Source: Acheta domesticus (lineage: Eukaryota; Arthropoda; Insecta; Orthoptera; Gryllidae). From it: 64,000 bases of DNA. A program made the translations under genes and the position numbers. Positions 23,380 to 32,737 of the stretch are shown piece after piece. The first letter of the stretch is position 1. Each line of letters begins with the position of its first letter. Under the pieces are notes generated by a model. It worked only from the letters and a program-made list of their open reading frames with translations. It ran no database searches and was not told the origin of the DNA. Location of the stretch: NCBI GenBank assembly GCA_031308135.1, contig JAHLJT010009436.1, forward strand, positions 162,801,681-162,865,680. Reading direction: 5' to 3'.

Positions 23380-23433
23380 ACTTTCCCTATACTACGTATA
23401 TCACTCCGTGTATACGTACGTATACGGGAAAGT
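23380..23433. other. Terminal hairpin of HPR copy 1
   Basis: The left arm (23,380-23,400) starts ACTTTCCCTATAC and pairs with the right arm (23,411-23,433) ending GTATACGGGAAAGT, with two unpaired bases and a 10-nt loop. The inner stem contains TACGTA and ATACGTAT words that the other copies lack. Confidence 0.8.
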
Positions 23434-24357
23434 AAAAACTATTGAAATGTACCAAATCCAAGAAATCTCTCTATTGACATGTTGTGCTTCTATAATGGGT
23501 TCGAATATGCAAGGGGTACAATTCGGCTTACCTCATCGTTCAACCACAATCTGCCCCCTGTCGACTCGCTTCCATACGGAAAACGACAAAACCTGACAGT
23601 TATTTTAATGATATGCCAGATTGCACAATAATAACCAAGTTTGTTTTTTTTGTACTTTCTTTAGCACTAAAACAATTTGAATTTATTATAACCAAAAATT
23701 TCATTTGATTCGAAACAACACTCTTTAAAAATTATTGACTTTGGTCATGACAATGAAAAATAAAATAATTGTTCGTTAACCTGAGCTCTCTTCCCGTTGT
23801 TTCGTTTGATACTCCGCACTGACGCCGCGTATCGCCACACCATCACCTCCGACCGACCGGTTACCAGCTCTAGTCTTGATGCCTTCTATCTTGAATCTTC
23901 CGACACGACACGAAGTCATTCCCATTCACATAATGCACTAGTCATTCGCGTCCATGCAGGTGCCTACCCGCGTATTGCTAATTGAATCGGTTATTCATGC
24001 GCCCGAAGCTGCTTGCACTAGCCTGCCTTATCACCATCAGCACTGGTGAAAATAATAAGTTCAAATAAACAGTTCTACAGTTATTTACATCCCGATCCAT
24101 TTGTAAAATAAAGTCCTCGCCTTGATCGGCAAAATATTTACAAGTTCATTAGTCTGGTGCTTCACCTTCGTCACTGGTGAAAACTAATTAAAGTTGGCAA
24201 GTTTCGTAAAAGTTCCTGCCTATCGGTATGAAAATAATCCAAGTCAGTGCACGGTTTCACCAAAAATGTTTCTATGTTCCACTTTCATTCGCGAAAAAAA
24301 AAATTCAAGTCCTGAACTGTATCTCCGGAATTTTTACAAGTCTCTACTTTCGATCAC
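23434..24357. other. Unassigned DNA with weak short repetitions
   Basis: From about 24.03 to 24.36 kb words such as CACTGGTGAAAA (twice), AAAATAA..AAGT and GTTC recur at irregular spacing, like a very decayed minisatellite. The I-like LINE inserted at its right edge. No gene was recognised. Confidence 0.35.
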
Positions 24358-24369
24358 AAAAATATACCA
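24358..24369. repeat. 5' target-site duplication of the I-like LINE
   Basis: AAAAATATACCA is repeated exactly at 29,731-29,742, directly after the element's A-tail. The leading A-run is ambiguous with the tail; the TATACCA part is not. Confidence 0.8.
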
Positions 24370-24551
24370 GTTCACTCCGAGACACCGTACGAGTAGGTCG
24401 TGCTGTGAACAGTGGTGTACAAACGATACGCGAGTTATTTAATTAACTTGGTGTAACTATACGAATCTGTATCTAATACTGTAAGCAAAACACAGTATAT
24501 CATCACGTGAACTTCACGTACAGCTGCAGCTGCAGCTGTACTCCCAGGAAA
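24370..24551 (+). promoter_or_regulatory. 5' UTR of the I-like LINE (presumed internal promoter)
   Basis: It starts GTTCACTCCGAGACACC directly after the target duplication and runs to the ORF1 ATG. Elements of this superfamily carry an internal pol II promoter at the 5' end. A CAGCTG triplication lies at 24,521-24,539 (tandem E-box-like palindromes). Promoter function is inferred. Confidence 0.55.
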
Positions 24552-25997
24552 ATGGATTCTCCTGATGACAGGAGAGACATAACCCCCAACAGTACGGACT
24601 CACAACAAGGTATGTCATTAAAGAAGTCATATGCAGGTGCTACATCATCAGATTCCTTTCCATCTAAAGAACAAGCTATTGTAATCGAAGCTCAAGAAGG
24701 ACTTTCAATTAAGGATTATGTCAGCAAGGTTGCCTCTATTGTTGATGCTAGTAATATTAGATTTGTTTCACGCATATCTAACAACCGAATATGCATCTTT
24801 ATGTCTAGTCAAGCCGTTGCAGATAAATTCACCGATAAAAACAAAACAATTGTTATAAAGAATCGTGAACTCAATGTTAGACCTCTCATTAGTAAACTTA
24901 AAAGAGTAATTATATCCAACGTGTGCCCAATTATACCACATGATATAATTGAAAAGGAGTTCATCAAAAGAAAAATTACCCCATCCTCCAAGATTTCATT
25001 CATAAAAGCAGGAATATCAGAACCGGGTTTCTCCCACATTATGAGCTTCAGAAGACAAGTGTACATAGAACCTGAAGATCTAAACAAATTACCAGATTCA
25101 ACTGTTGTTTACTTTGACAATACCTCATACCGTATATACTTCTCTACTGATATCATGACCTGTTTTATTTGTAATCAAGAAGGACATGTTGCTCAACTTT
25201 GTCCCAGTAAACCCAGTGGAAATGATGAAATGGAAACAGAACTAACTCAACAACATAACCAAAGTCTCTCTTCTGTACCAAATCTTCAACCTGCAGATAA
25301 CATCAATGGAAAAGTAATATCACCCTCTACTGATATGAATATCACCTCAAAAATACCTTCACCATCTGACTCATCCACTCAAATTGAAGAAGCTATTCAC
25401 ACAAAAGAGAGTGAAGACAACCCTTTGAAGAAAGAGCTTGAGGCCAATAATAATGCCCTTATATTAACCCAACCTCAATCTGTTGACTTCCCTGCTCTTC
25501 AAACCTCACAATCATACAACCCCAACTCCACAAATAATTTGATTAAGAAACGACCTATATCCTTATCATCAACAACCTCAGACCCACCTATTGAACCCTC
25601 ATCAGAACCTGATAAACACTTCAATAATGATCTCACTGCAAAAGAAAAAGAGAAGAATTATAAAAAGTCAAGACTAGAAAGTAGTAATATTGAAGAATCT
25701 GAAAAACTGGACACACAACTGGCCCCTCTCAAGGAAATATTAATGGACCCAAACAACAAATATCCTTTAAATTTCATTCAAATGAAGAGTTTTCTTGAAA
25801 AAACAAAAAACAGTACTGAGGTAATTGAAATAGCTCTGGAATTTACCCCTGATGTAACTCAAATGATCCAAATGTTAGAAAGAACATATCCAAAATTAAA
25901 GGATAAAAATATGAAGAGAAGATTTACAAATCTAAAAAAGAAATTAAATAAACACATTAAAAGCAACGAATCAGAGTACTCTAGTGATACAAGTTAA
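24552..25997 (+). CDS. ORF1, gag-like RNA-binding protein of the LINE
   Basis: The frame is open from 24,507, but I place the start at the second ATG (24,552; context GGAAAATGG, protein beginning MDSPDDRRD), because the 15 upstream codons read a Cys-Ser repeat from a CAGCTG tract. That gives 481 codons. Counted from 24,507, residues 55-215 form a globular region with RRM-like alternation, followed by one CCHC zinc knuckle at residues 219-232 (CFICNQEGHVAQLC, C-x2-C-x4-H-x4-C). The C-terminal half is polar, Ser/Thr/Pro/Asn-rich and low in complexity, ending in a Lys-rich helical segment. Such proteins coat the element's RNA in cytoplasmic particles and assist reverse transcription. The frame has no stop or frameshift. 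Only one knuckle is seen, whereas Jockey-type gags often have two or three. Confidence 0.85.
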   Translation: MDSPDDRRDITPNSTDSQQGMSLKKSYAGATSSDSFPSKEQAIVIEAQEGLSIKDYVSKVASIVDASNIRFVSRISNNRICIFMSSQAVADKFTDKNKTIVIKNRELNVRPLISKLKRVIISNVCPIIPHDIIEKEFIKRKITPSSKISFIKAGISEPGFSHIMSFRRQVYIEPEDLNKLPDSTVVYFDNTSYRIYFSTDIMTCFICNQEGHVAQLCPSKPSGNDEMETELTQQHNQSLSSVPNLQPADNINGKVISPSTDMNITSKIPSPSDSSTQIEEAIHTKESEDNPLKKELEANNNALILTQPQSVDFPALQTSQSYNPNSTNNLIKKRPISLSSTTSDPPIEPSSEPDKHFNNDLTAKEKEKNYKKSRLESSNIEESEKLDTQLAPLKEILMDPNNKYPLNFIQMKSFLEKTKNSTEVIEIALEFTPDVTQMIQMLERTYPKLKDKNMKRRFTNLKKKLNKHIKSNESEYSSDTS

Positions 25998-26033
25998 AGT
26001 ATTTCATTCCCTTAAATTAAATATTAACCAACA

Positions 26034-26507
26034 ATGGTTGAAAGCATATTACAATGGAACATCAATGGATTTAGGCCTCAAAGAGAAAATCTGTTAATTC
26101 TGATTAACAAATATAATCCAGACGTAATATGCTTGCAGGAAACTAATAATTCAGAAAAAGTGATACCACAATTAAAAAATTATTCTGTACACTTAAAAAA
26201 CAGAAATAATCCAAGAATATCCAGTGGAGGCATAGCTATATATATAAAATCCCTTCTTCAAGCAGATGAAATTCAAATAAACACCAATATTGAATGTATA
26301 GCAGTCAAAATTAACATGGGAAGAACATATCTGAGTATTTGTAATATCTACCTCCCGAATAGTTATAATTTTACAGAAAATGAAATATTAAAAATCTTAG
26401 ATCAGCTACCTAAACCCTTTATTATGGTAGGTGATTTTAATAGTCACAGCCTAATGTGGGGATCTTATAAAGAAGACAGTAGAGGCAAGATTATTAAAAA
26501 ATATTAG
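26034..26507 (+). pseudogene. ORF2 part 1: apurinic-type endonuclease, N-terminal portion
   Basis: It starts at ATG 26,034 (MVESILQWNINGF), 36 bp after the ORF1 stop. Endonuclease motifs appear in order: QWNINGF (Asn), LQETN (catalytic Glu), GGIAIYI, SICNIYLPN (Tyr) and VGDFNSHS (Asp/Asn). The frame ends prematurely at TAG 26,505-26,507 because one base is missing from the A-run at about 26,496-26,501; the protein similarity continues without a gap in another frame from 26,498. This domain nicks the chromosomal target so that the RT can prime from it. The lesion sits between the DFN and SDH motifs, so a truncated product would lack the essential His. Confidence 0.85.
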
Positions 26508-27084
26508 AAGACCCAAATATATTGATTCTTAACAAAAATCAATTCACTCACCTTAATAATACACACAAAAGGTTCAGTGCTATTGATCTAACTATATGTT
26601 CATCTTCTATTGCTTCTAAATGGGACTGGAGCACTACAGAAGACTTACATGGAAGTGACCATTTTCCCATTCTCATATCTTACCTCAATAATACCTCAGT
26701 GTCTGCTTGCACTAACTATCCTCCTAGATGGAACTTCCAAGAAGCTAACTTTGACAGATACAAAGAAATATTATCAACAAAAATAAATGAAATTAATATG
26801 TTAGAAGAAAATTCCTCAATTTCCCTCAATAAAAAAATTGAGAAACTGACTGATCTCATCATCAAAACAGCTGATGAAACAATTCCAAAATCTTCAGGAA
26901 AACCAATAAGGAAGAAACTACCTTGGTGGAATGAAGACTGCAAAAATGCTCATAAATTATACAGACACTCATTCAATAAATACAAGAGGCATCCAACCAT
27001 AGAAAATCATATTGAATATAAAAGAACACGAGCAAAAGCAAGACGAATATGCAAAGAAAATAAAAGGCTGTTGAGACTGTGCTA
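26498..27084 (+). pseudogene. ORF2 part 2: endonuclease C-terminus and linker
   Basis: In this frame the endonuclease finishes with RFSAIDLTIC (Asp) and HGSDHFPI (the catalytic SDH signature), then LPWWNEDCKNAHKLYR and KRTRAKARRICKENKR, the usual start of the linker to the RT. After about 27,066 the frame reads LLRLCYLVLEIQ, which looks like the RT region translated out of frame and ends at a stop at 27,172. Family members normally have a further ~100 residues between the KARR..KE segment and the RT motif 0, so a deletion plus frame change near 27,066-27,085 is inferred. No ATG opens this frame; it is a continuation of part 1. Confidence 0.8.
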
Positions 27085-29445
27085 TCTCGTACTAGAAATT
27101 CAAGCCCAGGACCAGATGGAATATACAATGTTTTTCTTAAAGAACTGCCGACAAATGCTATTGAATATATAACTCGACTCTTCAATGAAATAATAACCAC
27201 TGGAGAATTTCCTGACAAATGGAGGGAATCTATAGTTATCCCGATTCTTAAACCTAACAAAGATCCAACCAACCCGAATAATTACAGACCTATTTCCCTA
27301 ACGTCCACCCTCTGCAAATTACTGGAAAAAATTGTCAGTAGACGACTTAATTGGTACCTCCAATATTATAATAACATTTCACCATTCCAAAGTGGTTTCA
27401 GACGAAACCGTTCTACAACTGACCATCTAGTAAACATCCATAGTGACATTTGTGATGCCTTTATAACAGACCAACATCTTGTGACTGTTAGTTTAGATGT
27501 GGAAAAGGCTTATGACATGGTATGGAGAGATCGAATCATCAAAATTCTCCACGAAATGGGGATAGATGGCCAAATACTAATTTTCATAACCCAGTTCATG
27601 AAGAATAGATCTTTACAAGTTAAATTCAATAATATTTTATCGAACAAATATACAATAAATAACGGAGTGCCTCAAGGATCTGTGCTTAGTGTACTACTAT
27701 TCTTGATTGCCATAAATGACATCACGAACCACATCCATCGACCAGTGAAAGTATATTTGTTTGCAGATGATATCACTATAACATTAAGTGGAAAAAATAT
27801 TAAAACATCTCAAGAACTGCTCCAAATCACTTTAAATGAACTTCAAGATTGGTCCAATACGACAGGTTTCAAGATCTCAAAAACCAAATCTGAATGTATA
27901 GTCTTCAATAAAAGGGGTAATTTATCTGATCAGCTAAAACTTACTATAGGACCACAACAACTTAAATGTTCTAGCCTAATCAAAATCCTAGGAATATTAT
28001 TCGATAGTAAACTAACATGGATACCTCATATTAAGAAATTAAAAGCTGAATGTCTTCAAAGAATGAATATAATAAAAGCCATCTCATCAGCATCGTGGGG
28101 TGCCGACAGAAATGTTATACTTTCAACATACAAAGCCCTCATTCGTTCTAAGATAGACTATGGAGCAATTATTTACCAGTCAGCTAAGCCAACAATATTA
28201 AATAGTCTTAATCCGGTCCACTCAGCCGGGTTAAGATTTGCTATTGGCGCATATCGAACGAGTCCAATTTCGAGTATTCTTGTGGAATCCAATGAAGAAC
28301 CTCTTCACATCAGAAGAAGAAAACTATGTTTTTCATACGCCAGTAAAATGTCATCCACTCCTAATAACCCTGCTTATAAGAATGTTTTCTCCAGAAAATA
28401 TTACGATAAGTACACACAAAAAAAGTATGCTCCGAAACCAGTTTATTATCTCCTGAACCAGTATCTTGAAGAAATTCACTTCACATTTCCTACTGTTCGA
28501 ACTACCATGATTAAAAAAAGACCTCCATGGATTCCTTCCCTAATAAATATCAACATCAGCCTTAACGATCTTCCAAAAAAGGAAACTAATACGTTAATTT
28601 ACCAGGCTTACTTCAACGAAATCTATAACAAATACACTGGATATACACACATCTTCACCGATGGCTCCCGTAAAGAGATCGGAGCTGGCTGTGCTGTACA
28701 AATCAAAGAGACACTATTACAAACAAGGCTAAATGATTATTGCTCTATTTTTTATTGTGAAGCATACGCCATTCTTCTCGCCTTAAAATATATTCAAGAA
28801 CAAACCGAAGACAAATTTGTTATATTTACAGACTCCAAAAGTGTGCTAGTAAGTTTAAGTAATTCTGAAAACCAGGAACCTATAGTAAATGAAATAGCTG
28901 ACTTATATTATGACCTATTACACATCAACAAGGAAATAATTTTCATTTGGATACCATCGCACCGAGGTATTGCCGGTAATGTATTAGTTGATGAAGCAGC
29001 AAAAGACTCTATTAATTCACCTTTGGAAGAGCACCCAGTTTGCCACAATGACATAAAAAAAGAACTTCATCAAAGAAACAAGGATCTTTGGAATACTGAA
29101 TGGACAAGATCACCAAACTCACTACATCAGATCAGGAAAAGTATCTTCGATGACCAACTCCCTTACCTTCACGAGAGAAAATATCAAACTGTGCTCACCC
29201 GTTTAAGAATTGGCCATTCCAAACTTACCCATCAGCATCTACTAACAAAAGAAATGCAAAAAAATTGTGACCAATGTCAATCTGCCCTTAGTATACCACA
29301 CATATTACTGTTCTGTTCCATTTACACAGATATTCGCAAAAAATATGCAATACCTCTCACTCTCCCTGAAATCCTTAACAACAAATACCACATTCAAAAT
29401 GTCATTAAATTTTTAAAGGAAATTAACCTTATCAATAAACTGTAA
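27085..29445 (+). pseudogene. ORF2 part 3: reverse transcriptase, RNase H and C-terminal zinc knuckle
   Basis: Numbering from 27,079. RT motifs in order: SSPGPDGIYN (0), PILKPNKD...NYRPISL (1), FQSGFRRNRSTTDHL (2), SLDVEKAYD (A, Asp140), GVPQGSVLSVLLF (B), YLFADD (C, Asp230-Asp231), GFKISKTKSE (D) and KILGILFDSKLTW (E). RNase H: FTDGS (Asp528), CEAYA (Glu561), FTDSKS (Asp585), PSHRG (His628) and VDEAA (Asp638), a full catalytic set. A C-x2-C-x7-H-x4-C knuckle spans residues 730-746, typical of I-like ORF2 ends. The stretch is uninterrupted for 788 codons. In motif B the usual SP(L/I)LF reads SVLLF, a Pro-to-Val change that may impair activity. Without the upstream lesions repaired it has no start of its own. 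Confidence 0.9.
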
Positions 29446-29735
29446 GAAACCAAAAATATGTTAAACACCAATATTGTCACAATGTTATATCAAATGTATT
29501 AGTAATGCCCAACATGTATTTTGATGATTTATGTGATGACTTATATTGATGATTTTTGATGATTTATGTGATGATTTTATTTGATGACTTATATTGACAA
29601 ATTATGTATTTGTGATTTAATCTTAAATTTTGTTGTATGCTCTCATGTACATTGTATATACTGTATTTTGAATGTGGTCGCTAATGACCTAGCAGTTCAT
29701 GCGACCTTTTAAATAAAGCATAATTAAAAAAAAAA
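29446..29735 (+). other. LINE 3' UTR with short repeats, polyadenylation signal and A-tail
   Basis: Between 29,520 and 29,600 the phrase TGATGATTTATGTGATGA and variants (TTGATGACTTATATTGA) repeat in tandem. GTGGTCGCTAATGACC near 29,680 is followed by AATAAA (29,712-29,717) and the A-tail (29,726-29,735). Confidence 0.8.
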
Positions 29736-29742
29736 TATACCA
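29731..29742. repeat. 3' target-site duplication of the I-like LINE
   Basis: AAAAATATACCA is identical to 24,358-24,369; its first five bases overlap the A-tail. Confidence 0.8.
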
Positions 29743-31700
29743 ATATCTGAACTCGAGCACGCACCCCCTAATTCAGAAATGATCCTCACGCTATGAAATC
29801 TGAGCTCCAACTATTTTTTTCGTTCTTCGATCCAGGAAAACTCGTATTCATTGTTGTACAAAATTCTCTTTTATATTCCCTACCAACGCATTCTTATTAT
29901 GTATTTACTTTTCTAACCAAGGTGCACTCTTGGGCGAAATTTCTACTCTTGCACACGCATTTTTCGACTGATTCTACATTATATCCACGGGCTCATGAAA
30001 TTGTTTCTCTCTGTTACTAAGGTGCCCGCTTACCAAATATCGTGACATATCAAAACATTGGTGTTCTCCCTACCAACGTCCTGGTCACCTGTTACTAAGA
30101 TGCCTAATTTTAATTTAAACTAGCATTAAAGCATTAAATTATTTGATATTGAATGCCCTCCCACATTTGGTATATCACAATATGAATTTTAAAACAATGT
30201 TTTAAACAATTAAATATATTGTCTAATAATGTAAGATTATCGCTCAATAGATTTAGTTTCCCGAATATTTGTGACTTAGAAAATATTTCAATAATTTATA
30301 TTTTTACATTTCTTCAGTGTTTACATATATTTGCGTAGTATAATGTAACATTCAAACTTGTTACTAGTGGTGTGCTATCTTATAGAATGGCTAAAATTTG
30401 GAGTTTCCACAGTTCTGAACCCATGGTCTGATAAGAATTTAACAGTTTCTTGGGGAATATTGACGAGAATGATGATGCGACGTTAGATGCGGAGTAAAAG
30501 GGGATTCCAATGAAGATGATGTGATGCTAATAAAGCAGCTTATGAACTCTAGCAGCCCACGTTTCCTTCAATATTGTTTTCCTTAGTCAATGATTTATTA
30601 TTTTAGATTTTTGTTTGTAAATGTATATCATATTGATTTTTACTACTTATTAATTTGCACTATTTATTTTCAATTTTGTTACTTTTTGTATTTCACGTCT
30701 GTTCCTACGTGTTTCTTCTAATTTGTAAAGAACACATTTGTTTATGACTGGATATTAGATTTTTTTTCAGGAATTATACGAGGTGATTCTGTACGCAACC
30801 ACAATCCATAGTGTAATGCGTAGCCCTACATGGATTGTGGTCGTTTATACGATCACATCATTTTAGTATTTATCTCACTTTATATTTAAACAAATCACAA
30901 ATTAATATTTTTCTCATATATATAAAAGATCAAATTTAAACAATTAAAAGATAAATTAAAATAATTCCGGAGAAAAAGTTACCCGACCTATATATAAAGG
31001 GTTAAGTAGAGTCCCGTAATAGTCTATCCCGTGCAGCTTGCATCTGATCGCGCAGTTCTCGCGAATTGGTTGGTAAGAGGGAAGATCTGGTCGCACCCAT
31101 CACGAAACACAATCTATAAACATGTTCGGATTTCCCTCCCTAATATTTTGAATATTGAAATATTTTTAAATTTTAAAAGTATTTTTAAAATGTATTGTTT
31201 TATATACAAGCTTTTGGAATTAGTACTAAAACATATTAGTAGGGGTGCGTTACTTGTTGTTTTTATCAGGTAAGGCTGAAGTAGTGGCTAAAATGACGAG
31301 ATGTATTAATAGGAATAATTTTCACGCATAAGCCTAGCCTTATCTACCTAGCATGTCCGTACAGGCACGCCGTACAAATCTTAAGATTATTCTAATTTTT
31401 TTCTTAATTTTCTTCTACTTTTCTCTAACTAACTTCTAATTTTCACCTTAAAATTTTGCAGTAATGCAATTAGAACTTCATATTGTTTTCCAGATGTTAA
31501 AATGTCAGCACGTGCAGTTCAAGATTCCGAGAAGCAAGTTTTTTAAGAATTTTTGTTTAAAATTGAACAAAGATGTAATGAAAATTTAAAAAACACAATT
31601 CAGGCAGATAAGGGTTTAAAATTTAATTCTAAAAATGGAAGAGTTATAATTTTGATGCAGCCATTACAAAAGACCTAATTTCATTAACCCACGCGCCAGG
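29743..31700. other. Unassigned AT-rich DNA
   Basis: CCCTACCAACG and GTTACTAAGGTGCC-like phrases recur at 29.88-30.10 kb, suggesting another decayed short repeat. No coding region was supported. Confidence 0.4.
30798..30841. other. 12-bp-stem hairpin
   Basis: ACCACAATCCAT (30,798-30,809) is exactly complementary to ATGGATTGTGGT (30,830-30,841), with a 20-nt loop. Possibly a small fold-back relic. Confidence 0.6.
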
Positions 31701-31739
31701 TCAGTCATTTCCTCAACCAATCACCCGGTCAGTAATCAA

Positions 31740-32170
31740 CAAACAGTAAACGAGCGTCCCCGTCATGCGAAAAAAAGGAAAAGGAAAAAAAGCGCTCCCA
31801 GCTCTTGCCAACACTACCCGTCGCTCGCATTAACGGCTCTAAATTCCACTTTCATACACCTCTTTTCACCCGTTAAAGGCCCCACCCATCACGCCTTTAT
31901 TTAAAATACGAACGGCAGCTATCAGTGCGTATTACTAATTCACGGGGGTTCGCGTGCCACGCATACTGCGACCGCTATAATTAACACTCGACGCGACGCG
32001 TGCTCCGCGCGTTAATGACGTGTGCGTGTCAAAACTTGCAACAATTTTTCGATACGCGGGAATTCGTAGTTATTAGCGTGCGGCGACACTTAATTAAAGG
32101 TCAGCACTAATCGTGTGCACGGCAGCGCAGTTGCAAGGGACGGTGACTCTGGGATTATTATTGATTGGGG
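31740..32170. other. CpG-rich, apparently unique segment (candidate regulatory region)
   Basis: CpG-rich with embedded TAATTA/TTAATTAAAG homeobox-type words and GACGTG-type boxes; it is not similar to any other part of the window and carries no ORF. This is what an insect enhancer or promoter island could look like, but nothing proves it. Confidence 0.25.
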
Positions 32171-32678
32171 TCCCGCGTGTTAGCATAGGGTTCAAAGGGA
32201 TGCCTACTATGTGACGGGGTCTGGAAGAAGTATTCGGTGGATTTAACACAACGTGTTTATATTGAAGGAAAAGAGTGAACTTTCGTAGTCCTGTAAATAT
32301 TGAACTGATTAACGAAAAAATATTCCTGGCAGTCAAACGAGTATTATTCTTTAAATTTGATTATTGGATTTGATAATTTAAATAGTTTACAAACGGTAAT
32401 TTTGGCTATTGGACACAAAAATACATACATTACAGAAAGATATCACGTTTTTTTAATGAGTTGTGTATTTGAAGCCAAATCATAGATTCTTGAGTTTTCC
32501 ACTAATGTTGCTAATGGAACTCAAATTAAATTGGTAATTATTAATAGAAATTTGAATACATTTTCAGATAAGAGATACTCATATCTTTTAATCAATAAGA
32601 ACGTAAAGTGAAGAAAGTTTTCAATAAATATCTTTGCTCCAAAAAAGGGAGAAGAGAACAAAATAAAGGGTAGAAGCA
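32171..32678. other. Unassigned AT-rich DNA
   Basis: Short open frames without motifs (80 and 60 codons on the minus strand). No repeat boundary was seen. Confidence 0.35.
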
Positions 32679-32737
32679 GCGTCAAAATTAATTTTGACGC
32701 CAATGTGAATTCTGTTCACATTGAAGTGAACAGAATT
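32679..32737. other. Cluster of overlapping perfect palindromes
   Basis: A 22-bp perfect palindrome GCGTCAAAATTAATTTTGACGC minus its two ends is centred on TTAA (32,679-32,700). Directly beside it, CAATGTGAA (32,701-32,709) pairs with TTCACATTG (32,715-32,723), and AATTCTGTTCAC (32,708-32,719) pairs with GTGAACAGAATT (32,726-32,737). The last two hairpins share bases and are mutually exclusive. Confidence 0.85.

Larger units (their letters stand above)
21541..23433 (+). repeat. HPR family (unclassified repeat with hairpin end), copy 1
   Basis: A ~1.9-kb noncoding repeat. The left part consists of decayed tandem units sharing words such as GAGAAAATGACGTTT, 'TTTTCACAGAAAA', 'TGACCTTATTTGAA' and TTTACATTT. 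Phrases recur about every 295-310 bp (22,090, 22,387, 22,699, 23,008), with a shorter pair near 21.58 and 21.75 kb. The right part (23,010-23,433) is unique sequence: GGGGCTTCAT, GGAATATCA, AACGGTTTAG, a short GGAC/AGAC array (23,175-23,197), GGCCCGGCAAT-like sequence, then a long hairpin at the very end. Copy 2 at 47.6-48.5 kb matches in both parts; copies 3 and 4 keep only the right end. No ORF and no known TE termini were found. Confidence 0.7.
24370..29735 (+). mobile_element. I/Jockey-superfamily LINE, nearly full length but inactive
   Basis: Order: 5' UTR of about 180 bp, ORF1 (gag-like, CCHC knuckle), a 36-bp gap, ORF2 (apurinic-type endonuclease, reverse transcriptase, RNase H, C-terminal CCHC), a 3' UTR with AATAAA (29,712-29,717) and a short A-tail. 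A C-terminal RNase H plus a single-knuckle ORF1 points to the I-like side of the superfamily rather than Jockey proper; exact clade is unassigned. The matching 12-bp flanking repeats show that both ends are original, so it is not 5'-truncated. Two lesions inactivate ORF2: a one-base loss in an A-run at about 26,496-26,501 and an apparent deletion near 27,066-27,085. ORF1 has no lesion. Confidence 0.9.
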
